NCBI GenBank assembly: GCA_030447585.1
Contig: JAUJOO010000006.1
Location: forward strand, 1 to 64,000
Direction of reading: 5' to 3'
Length of the DNA: 64,000 bases
DNA from: Nocardioidaceae bacterium
Lineage (GTDB): Bacteria > Actinomycetota > Actinomycetes > Propionibacteriales > Nocardioidaceae
Shown here: one piece after another, positions 16,699 through 24,601 of the stretch
Numbering within the stretch: position 1 is the first letter of the stretch
Layout: each line of letters begins with the position of its first letter
Translations under genes and position numbers: made by a program
The notes under the pieces: generated by a model
Seen by the model: only the letters and a program-made list of their open reading frames with translations
What the model was told of the DNA's origin: nothing
Database searches by the model: none

Positions 16699-18111
16699 TC
16701 ATCCCGAGCAGCGGGCAAGGCTCTTGGGCGGCAGGTAGAGACCGAGCCGCTGCTTGAGGCGTAGCACACGCTCGACCGAGGCGTCGAGCCTGCTCGCCGC
16801 GATCCGGCCGTCCCGAACCGCTGAGACCAGACCGCGCACGACCTCGCGTGGTTGCGGTGGCATGAGCAGCAGGTCGACGCCGGACTGGACGGCACGGACC
16901 GCGATGGCTCGCGAGCTGCCCCAGGAGGTGATTCCGCCCATGTTGAGCGCGTCCGTGATCACCACGCCGTCATACCCGAGATCTTTCCTGATCAACTCTC
17001 GCGTCAGCCGCGGCGAGATCGTGGCCGGTCTCCCGCTCGGGTCGAGCGCGGGAAGGGCCAGGTGTCCGACCATGATGATGTCGACCTGCGTCGCGACGGC
17101 GCCTGCAAAGGGTGGCCGGTCGGTGCGTCGCCACACGGCCCCCGACTTGGTGATCTTTGCAGTCCGCAGGTGGCTGTCGGTGCTTGTCGAGCCGTGTCCC
17201 GGCCAGTGCTTCGACGCGGCCGCGACACCCCGTCGTGGTAGCCGCAGATCTGTGCACGCACCATCCGTGAGACGACGGCAGGGTCGGATGAGAACGCCCG
17301 CGACCCGACCACTCCCGCGGAGCCGACCGTGTTGACGTCGGTGACCGGCGCAAGGTTGACGTTGATCCCGACCTCGACGAGGTCGTGGGCTGTGCTGCGG
17401 GCGGTACGCCGAGCCCACGGCGCGTCACCACCGAAGTCAGTCCCTGCCGGGACGTCGCTCGTGCCCGGCAGCCTTGTGACAGGCCCACCTTCTTGGTCGG
17501 CCATGATCAGGAGGGGCTCACCTGCGGCCCTGGAGGCGCGCTGTGCCGCCGCCGACATGGTACGGATCTGACGTCGGGTGCGGACGTTCTCGGAGAAGTA
17601 GATGAGGCCGCCCGGGTGAAACGAGTCGATCAAGCGGGTCGGTGCCGCCGTGCCGGCGAAAGGCAGCACCAGCAGCGGCGAACGCGGTCGCGCAGAGTCA
17701 TGGCCCGAACCCGTACCCGCACTTGATCCGGGACCGGCTCCCGCTGGGTCGGGTCGGGTACTGACTTCTGCGTGCTTCGTGTGGTGGTGGCCGGGTGTAG
17801 TGGGGGTTGACCCTGGCCGGATGTAGTGGCCGGCGCAGTCGGCGGCGTGTGGTGGCCGGCGCAGTCGGCGTGCTGCGTGTGGTGGCCGGCGCAGTCGGCG
17901 TGCTGCGTGTGGTGGTGGCCGGGGGGGTTGGCCCGCCGGGTGTGGTGGCCGGCGCGGTCGATGACGCGGTCGGCGGCACACCTCGAACGTCTGGCGACGA
18001 CGACGGACGGGGCGGCGTGGACGTCTCCTCCGGCCCTGACAGCGCACACCCGGCACCAAGCGCCAGCGCGAGCGCGGCGGTCGACACGACCCGCACCGGG
18101 TTTGGCAGCAT
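16699..18111 (-). pseudogene. nagZ: GH3 beta-N-acetylhexosaminidase lipoprotein, frameshifted three times
   Basis: The coding signal runs through three changes of frame. 18111-17910 gives a lipoprotein signal (ALALALGAGC) and a Thr/Pro-rich linker. A second frame gives MTLRDRV near 17700. A third, to about 17230, gives LLVLPFAGTAAPT, ADQEGGPVTRLPGT and NVNLAPVTDVNT. The fourth, to 16699, gives ASKHWPGHGSTSTDSH, the NagZ loop with its catalytic His, VVITDALNMGGI with the nucleophile Asp, and the C-terminus. Each step is one missing base, and the last is in a run of four C on the plus strand near 17226-17230. An intact product would be about 470 residues and recycle wall sugars. Decay and sequencing error are both possible. 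Confidence 0.78.
17821..17910. repeat. 30-bp tandem repeat in lipoprotein linker
   Basis: 17851-17880 and 17881-17910 are identical 30-mers beginning GGTGGCCGGCGCAGTCGGCG, and 17826-17850 is a shortened copy. On the minus strand they encode a Pro/Ala/Thr-rich unit of ten residues in the linker between the lipid anchor and the GH3 domain. The repeat is a likely site of length change and of one of the frame breaks. Confidence 0.85.
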
Positions 18112-18168
18112 CAGGAGAGTCTAGGCGCGCCACAGCCAGCGGGCGGCACGCTTCGACGCGTTGCCTGC

Positions 18169-19623
18169 TCAGGCGTTCCGCTGCGAGCGGTAGGCGGGCG
18201 CCACGCCTTTCACTGCGTCCCCCATCCGGTGGATCCGGAGGGCGTTCGTGGACCCCGGGATACCGGGAGGGGAGCCGGCGACGATGACGACCTCCTCTCC
18301 ATCGGTGCACCGGCCGATGTCGAGCAGCGACTTGTCCACCTGCATGACCATTTCGTCGGTATGGTCGACGGTCGCCCCGAGGAACGTCTCGATGCCCCAG
18401 GTCAGTGCCAGCTGCGAGCGCACCACGGGTTCGGGCGTGAAGGCAAGCACGGGGATCTCCGAGCGGTAGCGCGACAACCTGCGAGCCGTGTCGCCCGACT
18501 GGCTGAACGCGACAAGGAACTTGGCGTCTATGCGCTCGGCAACTTCCGCCGCCGCCTTGGCGATGATGCCGCCGCGAGTGCGCGGCTCCCAGTGGATGGC
18601 TGCCATCCGCGCCAGTCCGTGGTCCTCGGTGGAGGCGATGATCCTCGCCATCGTCTCAACGGTCTCGACCGGATACTTTCCCACGCTTGTCTCACCCGAG
18701 AGCATCACCGCGTCGGCCCCGTCGAGGACGGCGTTGGCGACGTCGGAGGCCTCCGCCCGGGTCGGCCGAGGTGACGAGATCATCGACTCGAGCATCTGGG
18801 TGGCGACGACGACCGGCTTGGCGTTGCGGCGTGCGAGCTCGACGAGCCGCTTCTGCAGGAAGGGCACATCCTCGAGTGGCATCTCGACCCCCAGGTCGCC
18901 ACGAGCCACCATGACACCGTCGAAGTCCCGGATGATCTCGTTGATGTGGTCGATGGCCTGCGGCTTCTCGATCTTCGCGATGACGGGGATCCACTCCTTC
19001 TCCTCGTCCATGACGCGGCGTACGTCGACCACGTCGTCGGCGGACCGGACGAACGACAGCGCGACCATGTCCGCCCTCAGGTGCAGCGCCCAGCGCAGGT
19101 CCTCGACGTCCTTCTCACTCATCGCCGGCACGCTGACCGCGACACCGGGAAGGTTGATCCCCTTGTTGTTGCTGAGGGTTCCGCCGACCTCGACGTTGCA
19201 GATGACGTCCGTCTCGCTGACGTGGGTGGCCCGCATCCGCACCTGGCCGTCGTCGATGAGGATCTGGTCGCCAACGGCCACATCACCGGCCAGACCGTCG
19301 TACGTCGTCGAACAGCTCTGTTGCCCACCGGCGATATCGCGGGTCGTGATGGTGAACTCGTCACCGTTCTGAACGCACACCGGGCCTCCGGCGAACCTGC
19401 CGAGCCGGATCTTCGGTCCCTGCAGGTCGACGAGGATTCCGACGGCGTGCCCGCTCTCATCGGACGCCTTGCGCACCATCCGGTAGACCGATTCGTGGTC
19501 CTCGTAGCTGCCGTGGCTGAGGTTCAACCGGGCGACGTTCATACCGGCGTCGACAAGCTGACGGATCTTTCCAAGGGTGGACGTGGCAGGCCCCAGGGTG
19601 CACACGATCTTCGCTCTCCTCAC
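18169..19623 (-). CDS. pyk: Pyruvate kinase
   Basis: 484 residues. It converts phosphoenolpyruvate and ADP to pyruvate and ATP in glycolysis. RRAKIVCTLGPATS is the N-terminal strand, NVARLNLSHGSYEDH and VDLQGPKIRLGRF are the nucleotide and metal region, and IPVIAKIEKPQAIDHINEI with the catalytic Lys and DGVMVARGDLGVEMPLE form the PYK signature. VVVATQMLESMISSPRPTRAE follows. The C-terminal allosteric domain runs from about residue 350. Start is GTG. I see no gene attached upstream. Confidence 0.98.
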   Translation of the reverse strand: MRRAKIVCTLGPATSTLGKIRQLVDAGMNVARLNLSHGSYEDHESVYRMVRKASDESGHAVGILVDLQGPKIRLGRFAGGPVCVQNGDEFTITTRDIAGGQQSCSTTYDGLAGDVAVGDQILIDDGQVRMRATHVSETDVICNVEVGGTLSNNKGINLPGVAVSVPAMSEKDVEDLRWALHLRADMVALSFVRSADDVVDVRRVMDEEKEWIPVIAKIEKPQAIDHINEIIRDFDGVMVARGDLGVEMPLEDVPFLQKRLVELARRNAKPVVVATQMLESMISSPRPTRAEASDVANAVLDGADAVMLSGETSVGKYPVETVETMARIIASTEDHGLARMAAIHWEPRTRGGIIAKAAAEVAERIDAKFLVAFSQSGDTARRLSRYRSEIPVLAFTPEPVVRSQLALTWGIETFLGATVDHTDEMVMQVDKSLLDIGRCTDGEEVVIVAGSPPGIPGSTNALRIHRMGDAVKGVAPAYRSQRNA

Positions 19624-19994
19624 AGCGACGAGCCTACTCAGCCGGTGGTGATGCTGCCGTGCGCTAGACGGCCATCGGGCGAGCAGTCGGTGCGATGGGG
19701 AGCGGGTAGCGCGGTCGGCCCGGTCAAGCCCTGGGGCAGCGGGACAGCTCGCATGGACAGATCTCCCGTCGTCGCGATCGTGGATGGCGGAAAGTGGTTG
19801 ACGCGGGGACGACGTTGGCCCAGCATGTTGCGGCGAAAGTACACCGCCGAGACGTACCGGTCAGTGACTGCCCCACTACTGGAGACGGTATTCTTCAGCC
19901 TCCGGCGTAGTCCGCACGAAGTTCTGAGATGCTCGGGACCGCGTAGGCTTTGCGGCTCGCCAGGGCGAGGCCAACGGTCGATGGGAGCTTACGG
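19624..19994. other. Intergenic stretch upstream of pyk and of the DUF1232 gene
   Basis: 371 nt between divergent genes. I see no credible coding frame, RNA gene or strong hairpin. TTGACG at about 19798 followed 17 nt later by CAGCAT could be a weak promoter to the right, but the second box is poor. GGGAG at 19983-19987 is the ribosome-binding site of the next gene. Confidence 0.5.
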
Positions 19995-20492
19995 ATGACC
20001 GAGCAGAGCTGGAAGCCGCTTTTCCGCACCAGCAACTCGACCGTCACCAAGGCCTTGCAGAGCCCCGCGTTCATCGACTCGCGACGCCGCGCTGGGGCTA
20101 TCATCGGTGACTCCATCGCTCTGCGGATGCTGGCCAACTCTGTCGAGAGCGTCGACCAGACCGATGCACCCCTCTCGGCGGTTGCGGACCGGGTGTCCGC
20201 GGGCGTCCGCTTCCTGCGTGCCCGAGCGGACCGTCTCGACACCGGCGCCACGCTCCGACCCGATCCGGGCGCGCCGGGGGCTGTGCAGGGCACGGACGCG
20301 CGATCTGCGGCCGCCACAGCGGCCCGTGAGCGGCTGCTGGTCGCCGCGCTGGACTACCTGATCACGCCCGTCGACATGGTCCCGGACTTTCACGTCGGAG
20401 GCTACATCGACGATGTGCTCCTGTTGACCTGGGTTTTCGGCGCCGCAGTTCACGAGCTCGAGCCGTTCCTGGACGACGACCTGCACGCCTAG
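19995..20492 (+). CDS. DUF1232 (YkvA-like) protein
   Basis: 165 residues. The C-terminal half carries the DUF1232 pattern YLITPVDMVPDFHVGGYIDD followed by a short hydrophobic run (VLLLTWVFGAAV). The N-terminal half is hydrophilic and unassigned. The ATG at 19995 has GGGAG seven nt upstream. The function of DUF1232 proteins is not established. It lies alone between pyk and a broken HNH gene. Confidence 0.75.
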   Translation: MTEQSWKPLFRTSNSTVTKALQSPAFIDSRRRAGAIIGDSIALRMLANSVESVDQTDAPLSAVADRVSAGVRFLRARADRLDTGATLRPDPGAPGAVQGTDARSAAATAARERLLVAALDYLITPVDMVPDFHVGGYIDDVLLLTWVFGAAVHELEPFLDDDLHA

Positions 20493-20670
20493 TGCGCCGC
20501 GTGCCGGCGACTCGATACCGGCGATACGGGCGCGAGGCACACGCACGGTGCTCCTGATCACTGGGGAGCGCCCAGGCAGTCGCTCGAACTTGGGAAGATT
20601 CTCTCCGTTTTCTTGTGGACAAGGAAGAACTGCTCGAGGAACTGTCGGTGGTGCGGTCTAGCGTTGAGCT

Positions 20671-22021
20671 ATGTTCGACTTCGACTTCAGCGCTCTGGAC
20701 GCACCCGCCACGTTGGCGACCGCGGCTGAGGCACGTGAAGTGTCGGACCGCGCTGAGGTCGCGGTGCTGCAGTCCGCGGCGCAGTGGGCAGACCTGCACG
20801 GTCACCTCGACGAGGCAGCTTCCGGCCGGTCCTTTCCGGGGACCGAGCGACTGGTGCGCCTCGGCGGTGCCGGCACACCGGCGGTCGCCGAGTTCGCCGC
20901 CGCCGAGCTCGGCGCGGTCCTGGCGATATCGCCGGTGGCCGCAGCAAGGCTGATGCGGACGTGCTCGACCTACGACACCGGCTCCCCCGGCTGTGGAAGC
21001 GAGTACTGGCCGGCGAGGTCAAGCCATGGCTGGCCCGCAAGACCGCGGACACCACACGCCACCTGTCGGTCGAGGTCGCCGACGTCGTCGACCGCCGGGT
21101 CGCGCCTTGGGCGCATGCGGTCTCGTTGGCTCGCCTTGACGCGTTGGTCCACGCCGCGATCATCGCCGCCGACCCCGACGGGGCAGCCGCCGAGGTCGCC
21201 GCCGCCGAGGCGGCCCAAGGAGTCTGGTTGAGCCAGTCAAACGACCACGGCATCAAATCAATCCACATCCGCACCCAGGCGCCCAACGCGATCTGGTTCG
21301 ACGCGTCGATCCAGCGGGTGGCCGACAGCCTCGAGTCGTTCGGTGACAAGTCGAGCCTGGACGTCCGTCGCGCAAGAGCGGTCGGGATCCTCGCCCAGCC
21401 GCAGCAGAGCCCTTGACCTGATCGACCAGACCGTACGCCTCACCGTGGGTGACCCAGGGTCCGTACCGAGGACAGAGCGGGGTAACCGGGGTGTTCGCCC
21501 GGCGGTGAGCGGGGACGCCGCCCGCCCACCGGTAACGCTTTACATGCACCTGAGCCATGACGCCTTCACCCGCGACGACCAAGGAGTCGCCCGCTTCGAA
21601 GGCGAGGGCCCCATCACCGTCGACCAGGTGCGGCGGTGGCTCGGCCACTGCAACGTGACCGTCAAACCGGTGATCGACCTGGCGAACCAGATCCCCGTCG
21701 ACGCCTACGAGGTCCCGGACCGGCTCCGCGAAGCCATGCAGCTTCGCAGCCCCATCGACGTGTTCCCGTTCGCCACCAACGCCGGCCGCAACCGGCAAGC
21801 CGACCACAGCGTTCCCTACGTCAACCCTGGCGACGGCGGACCGCCCGGCCAGACAGCGCTGGAAAACCTCGGGCCCATGGTCGTCTTCCATCACCATCAG
21901 GACGCACGGCCGCTGGCAGGTCAGGCAAGTGTTCAACGGGGTCTTCGTCTGGCGATCACCCCACGGCCGCTACTACCTCGTCGACCACACCGGCACCCAC
22001 CCGGCCCGACGCGCGAGCTGA
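20671..22021 (+). pseudogene. DUF222/HNH endonuclease (13E12-repeat family), frameshifted
   Basis: Segments of one protein appear in successive frames. From 20671 to about 20950 it starts MFDFDFSALDAPATLATAAE and ends VLAISPVAAARL. To about 21410 it reads DADVLDLRHRLPRLWKRVL, then ARKTADTTRHLS and RRARAVGILAQPQ. To about 21900 it reads RALDLIDQTVRL, then GEGPITVDQVRRWLGHCN, IDVFPFATNAGRNRQADHSV and GQTALENLGPMVVFHHH, the HNH-like core. The last frame, ending at the TGA at 22019-22021, reads VFNGVFVWRSPHGRYYLVDH. At least three frame breaks are needed. Families of this kind occur in many scattered copies in actinobacteria and carry few conserved neighbours. Confidence 0.8.
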
Positions 22022-22116
22022 CTCGCGATCGACGTCATCCGCGTTGATCACGTCAGCTCTACAGTCCCCACGGTCCGATTCCGCTCAGGCGTGAGACCCG
22101 TATACCGGTGACGAAG

Positions 22117-22289
22117 TCAGGTTGCCAGCTTCCTCTGCCGGCCGTCCAGATGGGCCGTCACGAGGTCGTCACCATCCAGTCCGCCCAGACGACACTCACC
22201 TGAGGCGAGCCGTCCTCGTTGATCGCCACCATGTGAGCAAGCGGACTGGACTCGGTGAGTCGCCGGGCCTCGGCATTGAGCCGGCTCAT
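22117..22289 (-). pseudogene. 5' remnant of a PPOX-class F420-dependent enzyme
   Basis: From the ATG at 22289 the first 38 codons read MSRLNAEARRLTESSPLAHM and continue with INEDGSPQVSVVWAD, the N-terminal strands of PPOX-class flavin/F420 oxidoreductases. The frame then shifts by one base and continues GLDGDDLVTAHLDGRQRKLA to a stop at 22117, again matching the family. The remaining 60 to 80 residues expected are absent. It is a broken fragment on the strand opposite its neighbours. Confidence 0.68.
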
Positions 22290-22343
22290 GAGACCTCAAT
22301 GTGCCACAGTCGCAGTGTCACTGGGATTGATTCAGGAGGGCTG

Positions 22344-22988
22344 ATGAGCGTTCGAGACAAGTTCATGGCCGGTCTGGCGAGGCAGCTCGGCAGACCTGAG
22401 GGCCTACGCGGCCGGCTCGTCGCCCTCCGACTCAACAAAGGCAACCGCGGCACGGTGTCGGCAGCAGTCGACGCAACTGGCGTGGGGTCGGGTCAGCGGG
22501 CAGCCGATATCGGGTTCGGTGGCGGAATCGGTCTACAGATCCTGTTGGACCGGGTTGGCAGCGCGGGCCACGTGGACGGCGTCGAGCTGTCGACGACCAT
22601 GCTGAAGGCGGCCGAACGGCGCTACCGCGGCGCATGCGCCGAGGGTCGGCTGGCATTGCACGCCGGCACGCTCGGTGAGCTGCCCTTGGAGGACGAGTCG
22701 CTCGACGGGCTCATCACTGTCAACACCATCTACTTCGTCGAGGACCTGCCCGGCGCCTTCCGCGAGCTTGCTCGGGTGATCACCCCCTCTGGTCGGGCTG
22801 TCGTCGGGATGGCCGACCCGGCAGCCATGGCGGCGATGCCGTTCACGGCCCATGGCTTCCGGCTTCGACCGGTCGACGAGGTCGAACGGTTGCTGCGGGA
22901 GGCTGGACTGACTGATATTCGCCACGAGCGAGTAGGTGACGGTGACGACGCCTACCACCTCCTCATCTCCAGGCATCAAGAGCCGTAA
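22344..22988 (+). CDS. Class I SAM-dependent methyltransferase
   Basis: 214 residues. Motif I is AADIGFGGGIGLQILLDRVG, HVDGVELSTTMLKAAERRY covers the SAM-ribose strand, and LEDESLDGLITVNTIYFVED and ELARVITPSGRAVVGMAD follow. It resembles UbiE/Methyltransf_11 enzymes. The substrate is unknown. The ATG at 22344 is preceded by AGGAGG at 22334-22339, which rules out the long upstream extension of the frame. It appears intact although it sits among broken genes. Confidence 0.88.
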   Translation: MSVRDKFMAGLARQLGRPEGLRGRLVALRLNKGNRGTVSAAVDATGVGSGQRAADIGFGGGIGLQILLDRVGSAGHVDGVELSTTMLKAAERRYRGACAEGRLALHAGTLGELPLEDESLDGLITVNTIYFVEDLPGAFRELARVITPSGRAVVGMADPAAMAAMPFTAHGFRLRPVDEVERLLREAGLTDIRHERVGDGDDAYHLLISRHQEP

Positions 22989-23008
22989 AGCTCAGGTGCT
23001 TCGACGAG

Positions 23009-23107
23009 TCAGCTGCGTGATCGCAGGCGACTCAGTCCTCGATGCGCTCCGGTCCAGCCGCCCTTGTTGGGACTCTTCTGCAAGGTAGCGGTGAACTGTT
23101 CCTCCAT
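23009..23107 (-). pseudogene. 5' remnant of a DUF1905-type protein
   Basis: A 32-codon frame starting MEEQFTATLQKSPNKGGWTG with a good ribosome-binding site (AGGAG, eight nt upstream). The opening matches the first strand of DUF1905 proteins, where F-T-A-T-L-x-K-S-x-x-K-G-G-W-T is followed by about 70 more residues. Here it stops after an unrelated tail. It is probably a truncated gene. Confidence 0.5.
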
Positions 23108-23136
23108 GATGCTTCTCCTAGGCTGACGCGGTCCTA

Positions 23137-24036
23137 CTAGTCGAAAGCGCGCCGTACCCACGTCAGATGCTTGGCGACGGCGCCGGGATCGTCAGTGGCT
23201 GCCTCGGCGAGCCACGTGAGGGTGAGAACACGGGTCAGCCATTTGAGCTTGGAGCCGAACCGGCCGTCGAGGGCTAGGTCGTAGTGGGCGATGACCTGGT
23301 CGATGAACGCCCGGTCTCCCACACCGATCAGGCCGGCAAAGTCGAGGACCGGATCCCCGATGACTGCGTCGCTGAAGTCGATGACACCGCTCAGCCGACT
23401 GCTCTCGGGATCAACGAGCAGGTGGTCGGGACAGATGTCGTTGTGGATGAATCGGCGTGGCCCGTCCTGCGCTGGTTCGAGTACATCGCCGCTCAGGTAC
23501 GGCTCGGCCAGGGTCAGAAGGCGGCTGTCAAGCAGCGGGCGGACCCTGCTGGCGACGCTCGCAAGACCGCTGGCAAGCACGCTCCAGGGCTCGGGCTCCC
23601 ACCCCAGAGGTGTCGGCGGGACTCGAGTGGCGTCGACGCGGTGCAGCCGGCTCAGCATGCGGCCGACGTCCTTCGCCAGCCCGTCCTGGTCGAGTGACTC
23701 GATCTGGTCGGCGCCCTTACCCCACAGGAGGCGGTAGCCAACGAAGGCGTAAGGGAACGCCGCAGACGGCCGGCCGACATACTCGAACCGGGGCACCATC
23801 GCGCCCAACGCCTCAGCCATCAGCGGCATGATTTGGGTCTCACGAAGCAGCCAGGGAACTCGCTCCGCTCGCTTCGGGAAGCGGAAGACCCAGTTCTCGC
23901 CCAGCATGAACAGCTCGTTGTCCCAGCCGGCGGCCAGTGGCCGCGCCTGTCGGTTCTCAAGAGTGGGGAACTGCTCGCTGACGAGGTCAGAGACCAGCGC
24001 TGCGTCGAGGTACCGATCTGAGGATCCAGGACTCAC
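23137..24036 (-). CDS. Aminoglycoside phosphotransferase-like (APH-fold) kinase
   Basis: 299 residues with the APH kinase fold. The N-lobe shows LAAGWDNELFMLGENWVFRF, where the Lys-bearing strand would be (VFRFPKR). The catalytic loop is FIHNDICPDHLLVDP with H-N-D and the following His replacing the more common Asn. The metal site is GVIDFSDAVIGDPVLDFA. Family members phosphorylate antibiotics or small metabolites, and nothing here shows resistance. The GTG at 24036 overlaps the stop of the PPOX gene by 4 nt (GTGA), so the two are co-translated. Confidence 0.85.
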   Translation of the reverse strand: MSPGSSDRYLDAALVSDLVSEQFPTLENRQARPLAAGWDNELFMLGENWVFRFPKRAERVPWLLRETQIMPLMAEALGAMVPRFEYVGRPSAAFPYAFVGYRLLWGKGADQIESLDQDGLAKDVGRMLSRLHRVDATRVPPTPLGWEPEPWSVLASGLASVASRVRPLLDSRLLTLAEPYLSGDVLEPAQDGPRRFIHNDICPDHLLVDPESSRLSGVIDFSDAVIGDPVLDFAGLIGVGDRAFIDQVIAHYDLALDGRFGSKLKWLTRVLTLTWLAEAATDDPGAVAKHLTWVRRAFD

Positions 24037-24557
24037 GGCCCCGTGCTGCCAAGGCTGTGAATGCCTCGCCTGGCCAGCAGTTCGGTCCTCTTCCAAGCGT
24101 AGGCGACCATCCAGTGGGGGTGGTAGCGGTACATGCGGATATCGTCGCCCCACTCCAGTGGCGAGCTGTCGTAATGGGCGGTCCAGTGGCGGATGGTCTC
24201 TTCCCAGTACGGGTCGGACTCTTGCATCTGCTCCACCCGGCCATGACTGAAGACGGCCAGCTCCTCGTTGTCCACATGGGCGACGCTGACCGCGGGCCGG
24301 GCTTGCATGTGCCGCGCCTTTGCAGCGGTGCCGCTCGTACTGAAGGTCCAGGTGCCGTGCAGGAAGTGGCCGTCCAGCGCGCTGATCCGAGGCTCGGCCC
24401 GAGCCGTGACGGTGGCGACGCTGACCACCTTCATCCCGGTCAGCAGCGCACGAGGTCGCGCGCGGACAAGGTGCGGTCGTCGTTGATGATGCCGCGAAGG
24501 TGGTCGGTCGTCCAACAGCCTCTGCAGGGCGGCTATCTCGTCGGCGGTCTCCAGCAT
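24033..24557 (-). CDS. PPOX-family (pyridoxamine-phosphate-oxidase-like) protein with a compensated frameshift
   Basis: 174 residues. MKVVSVATVTARAEPRISAL, HFLHGTWTFSTSGTAAKARH, VSVAHVDNEELAVFSHG and the C-terminal DDIRMYRYHPHWMVAYAWKR fit PPOX-type split-barrel flavoproteins. Residues 19-37 are wrong for the family, but a neighbouring frame over the same DNA (about 24447-24503) reads HLRGIINDDRTLSARDLV, the expected sequence. Two opposite frame changes therefore scramble about 19 residues and restore the frame. The start may be 24557 (MLETADE) or 24566. It overlaps the APH-like gene by 4 nt. Whether it still folds is uncertain. Confidence 0.75.
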   Translation of the reverse strand: MLETADEIAALQRLLDDRPPSRHHQRRPHLVRARPRALLTGMKVVSVATVTARAEPRISALDGHFLHGTWTFSTSGTAAKARHMQARPAVSVAHVDNEELAVFSHGRVEQMQESDPYWEETIRHWTAHYDSSPLEWGDDIRMYRYHPHWMVAYAWKRTELLARRGIHSLGSTGP

Positions 24558-24601
24558 GGCACCCACGCTACGAAGGCTGTCTTGATCGTTCTTGCCTAGG
24601 C

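Noticed and set aside
17821-17910. CRISPR-like direct repeats
   Set aside because: The 30-mers abut without spacers and encode a Pro/Thr linker. No cas gene is present.
23137-24036. Antibiotic resistance gene
   Set aside because: The APH fold is clear, but many such kinases act on metabolites. No drug-specific motif or resistance context is seen.
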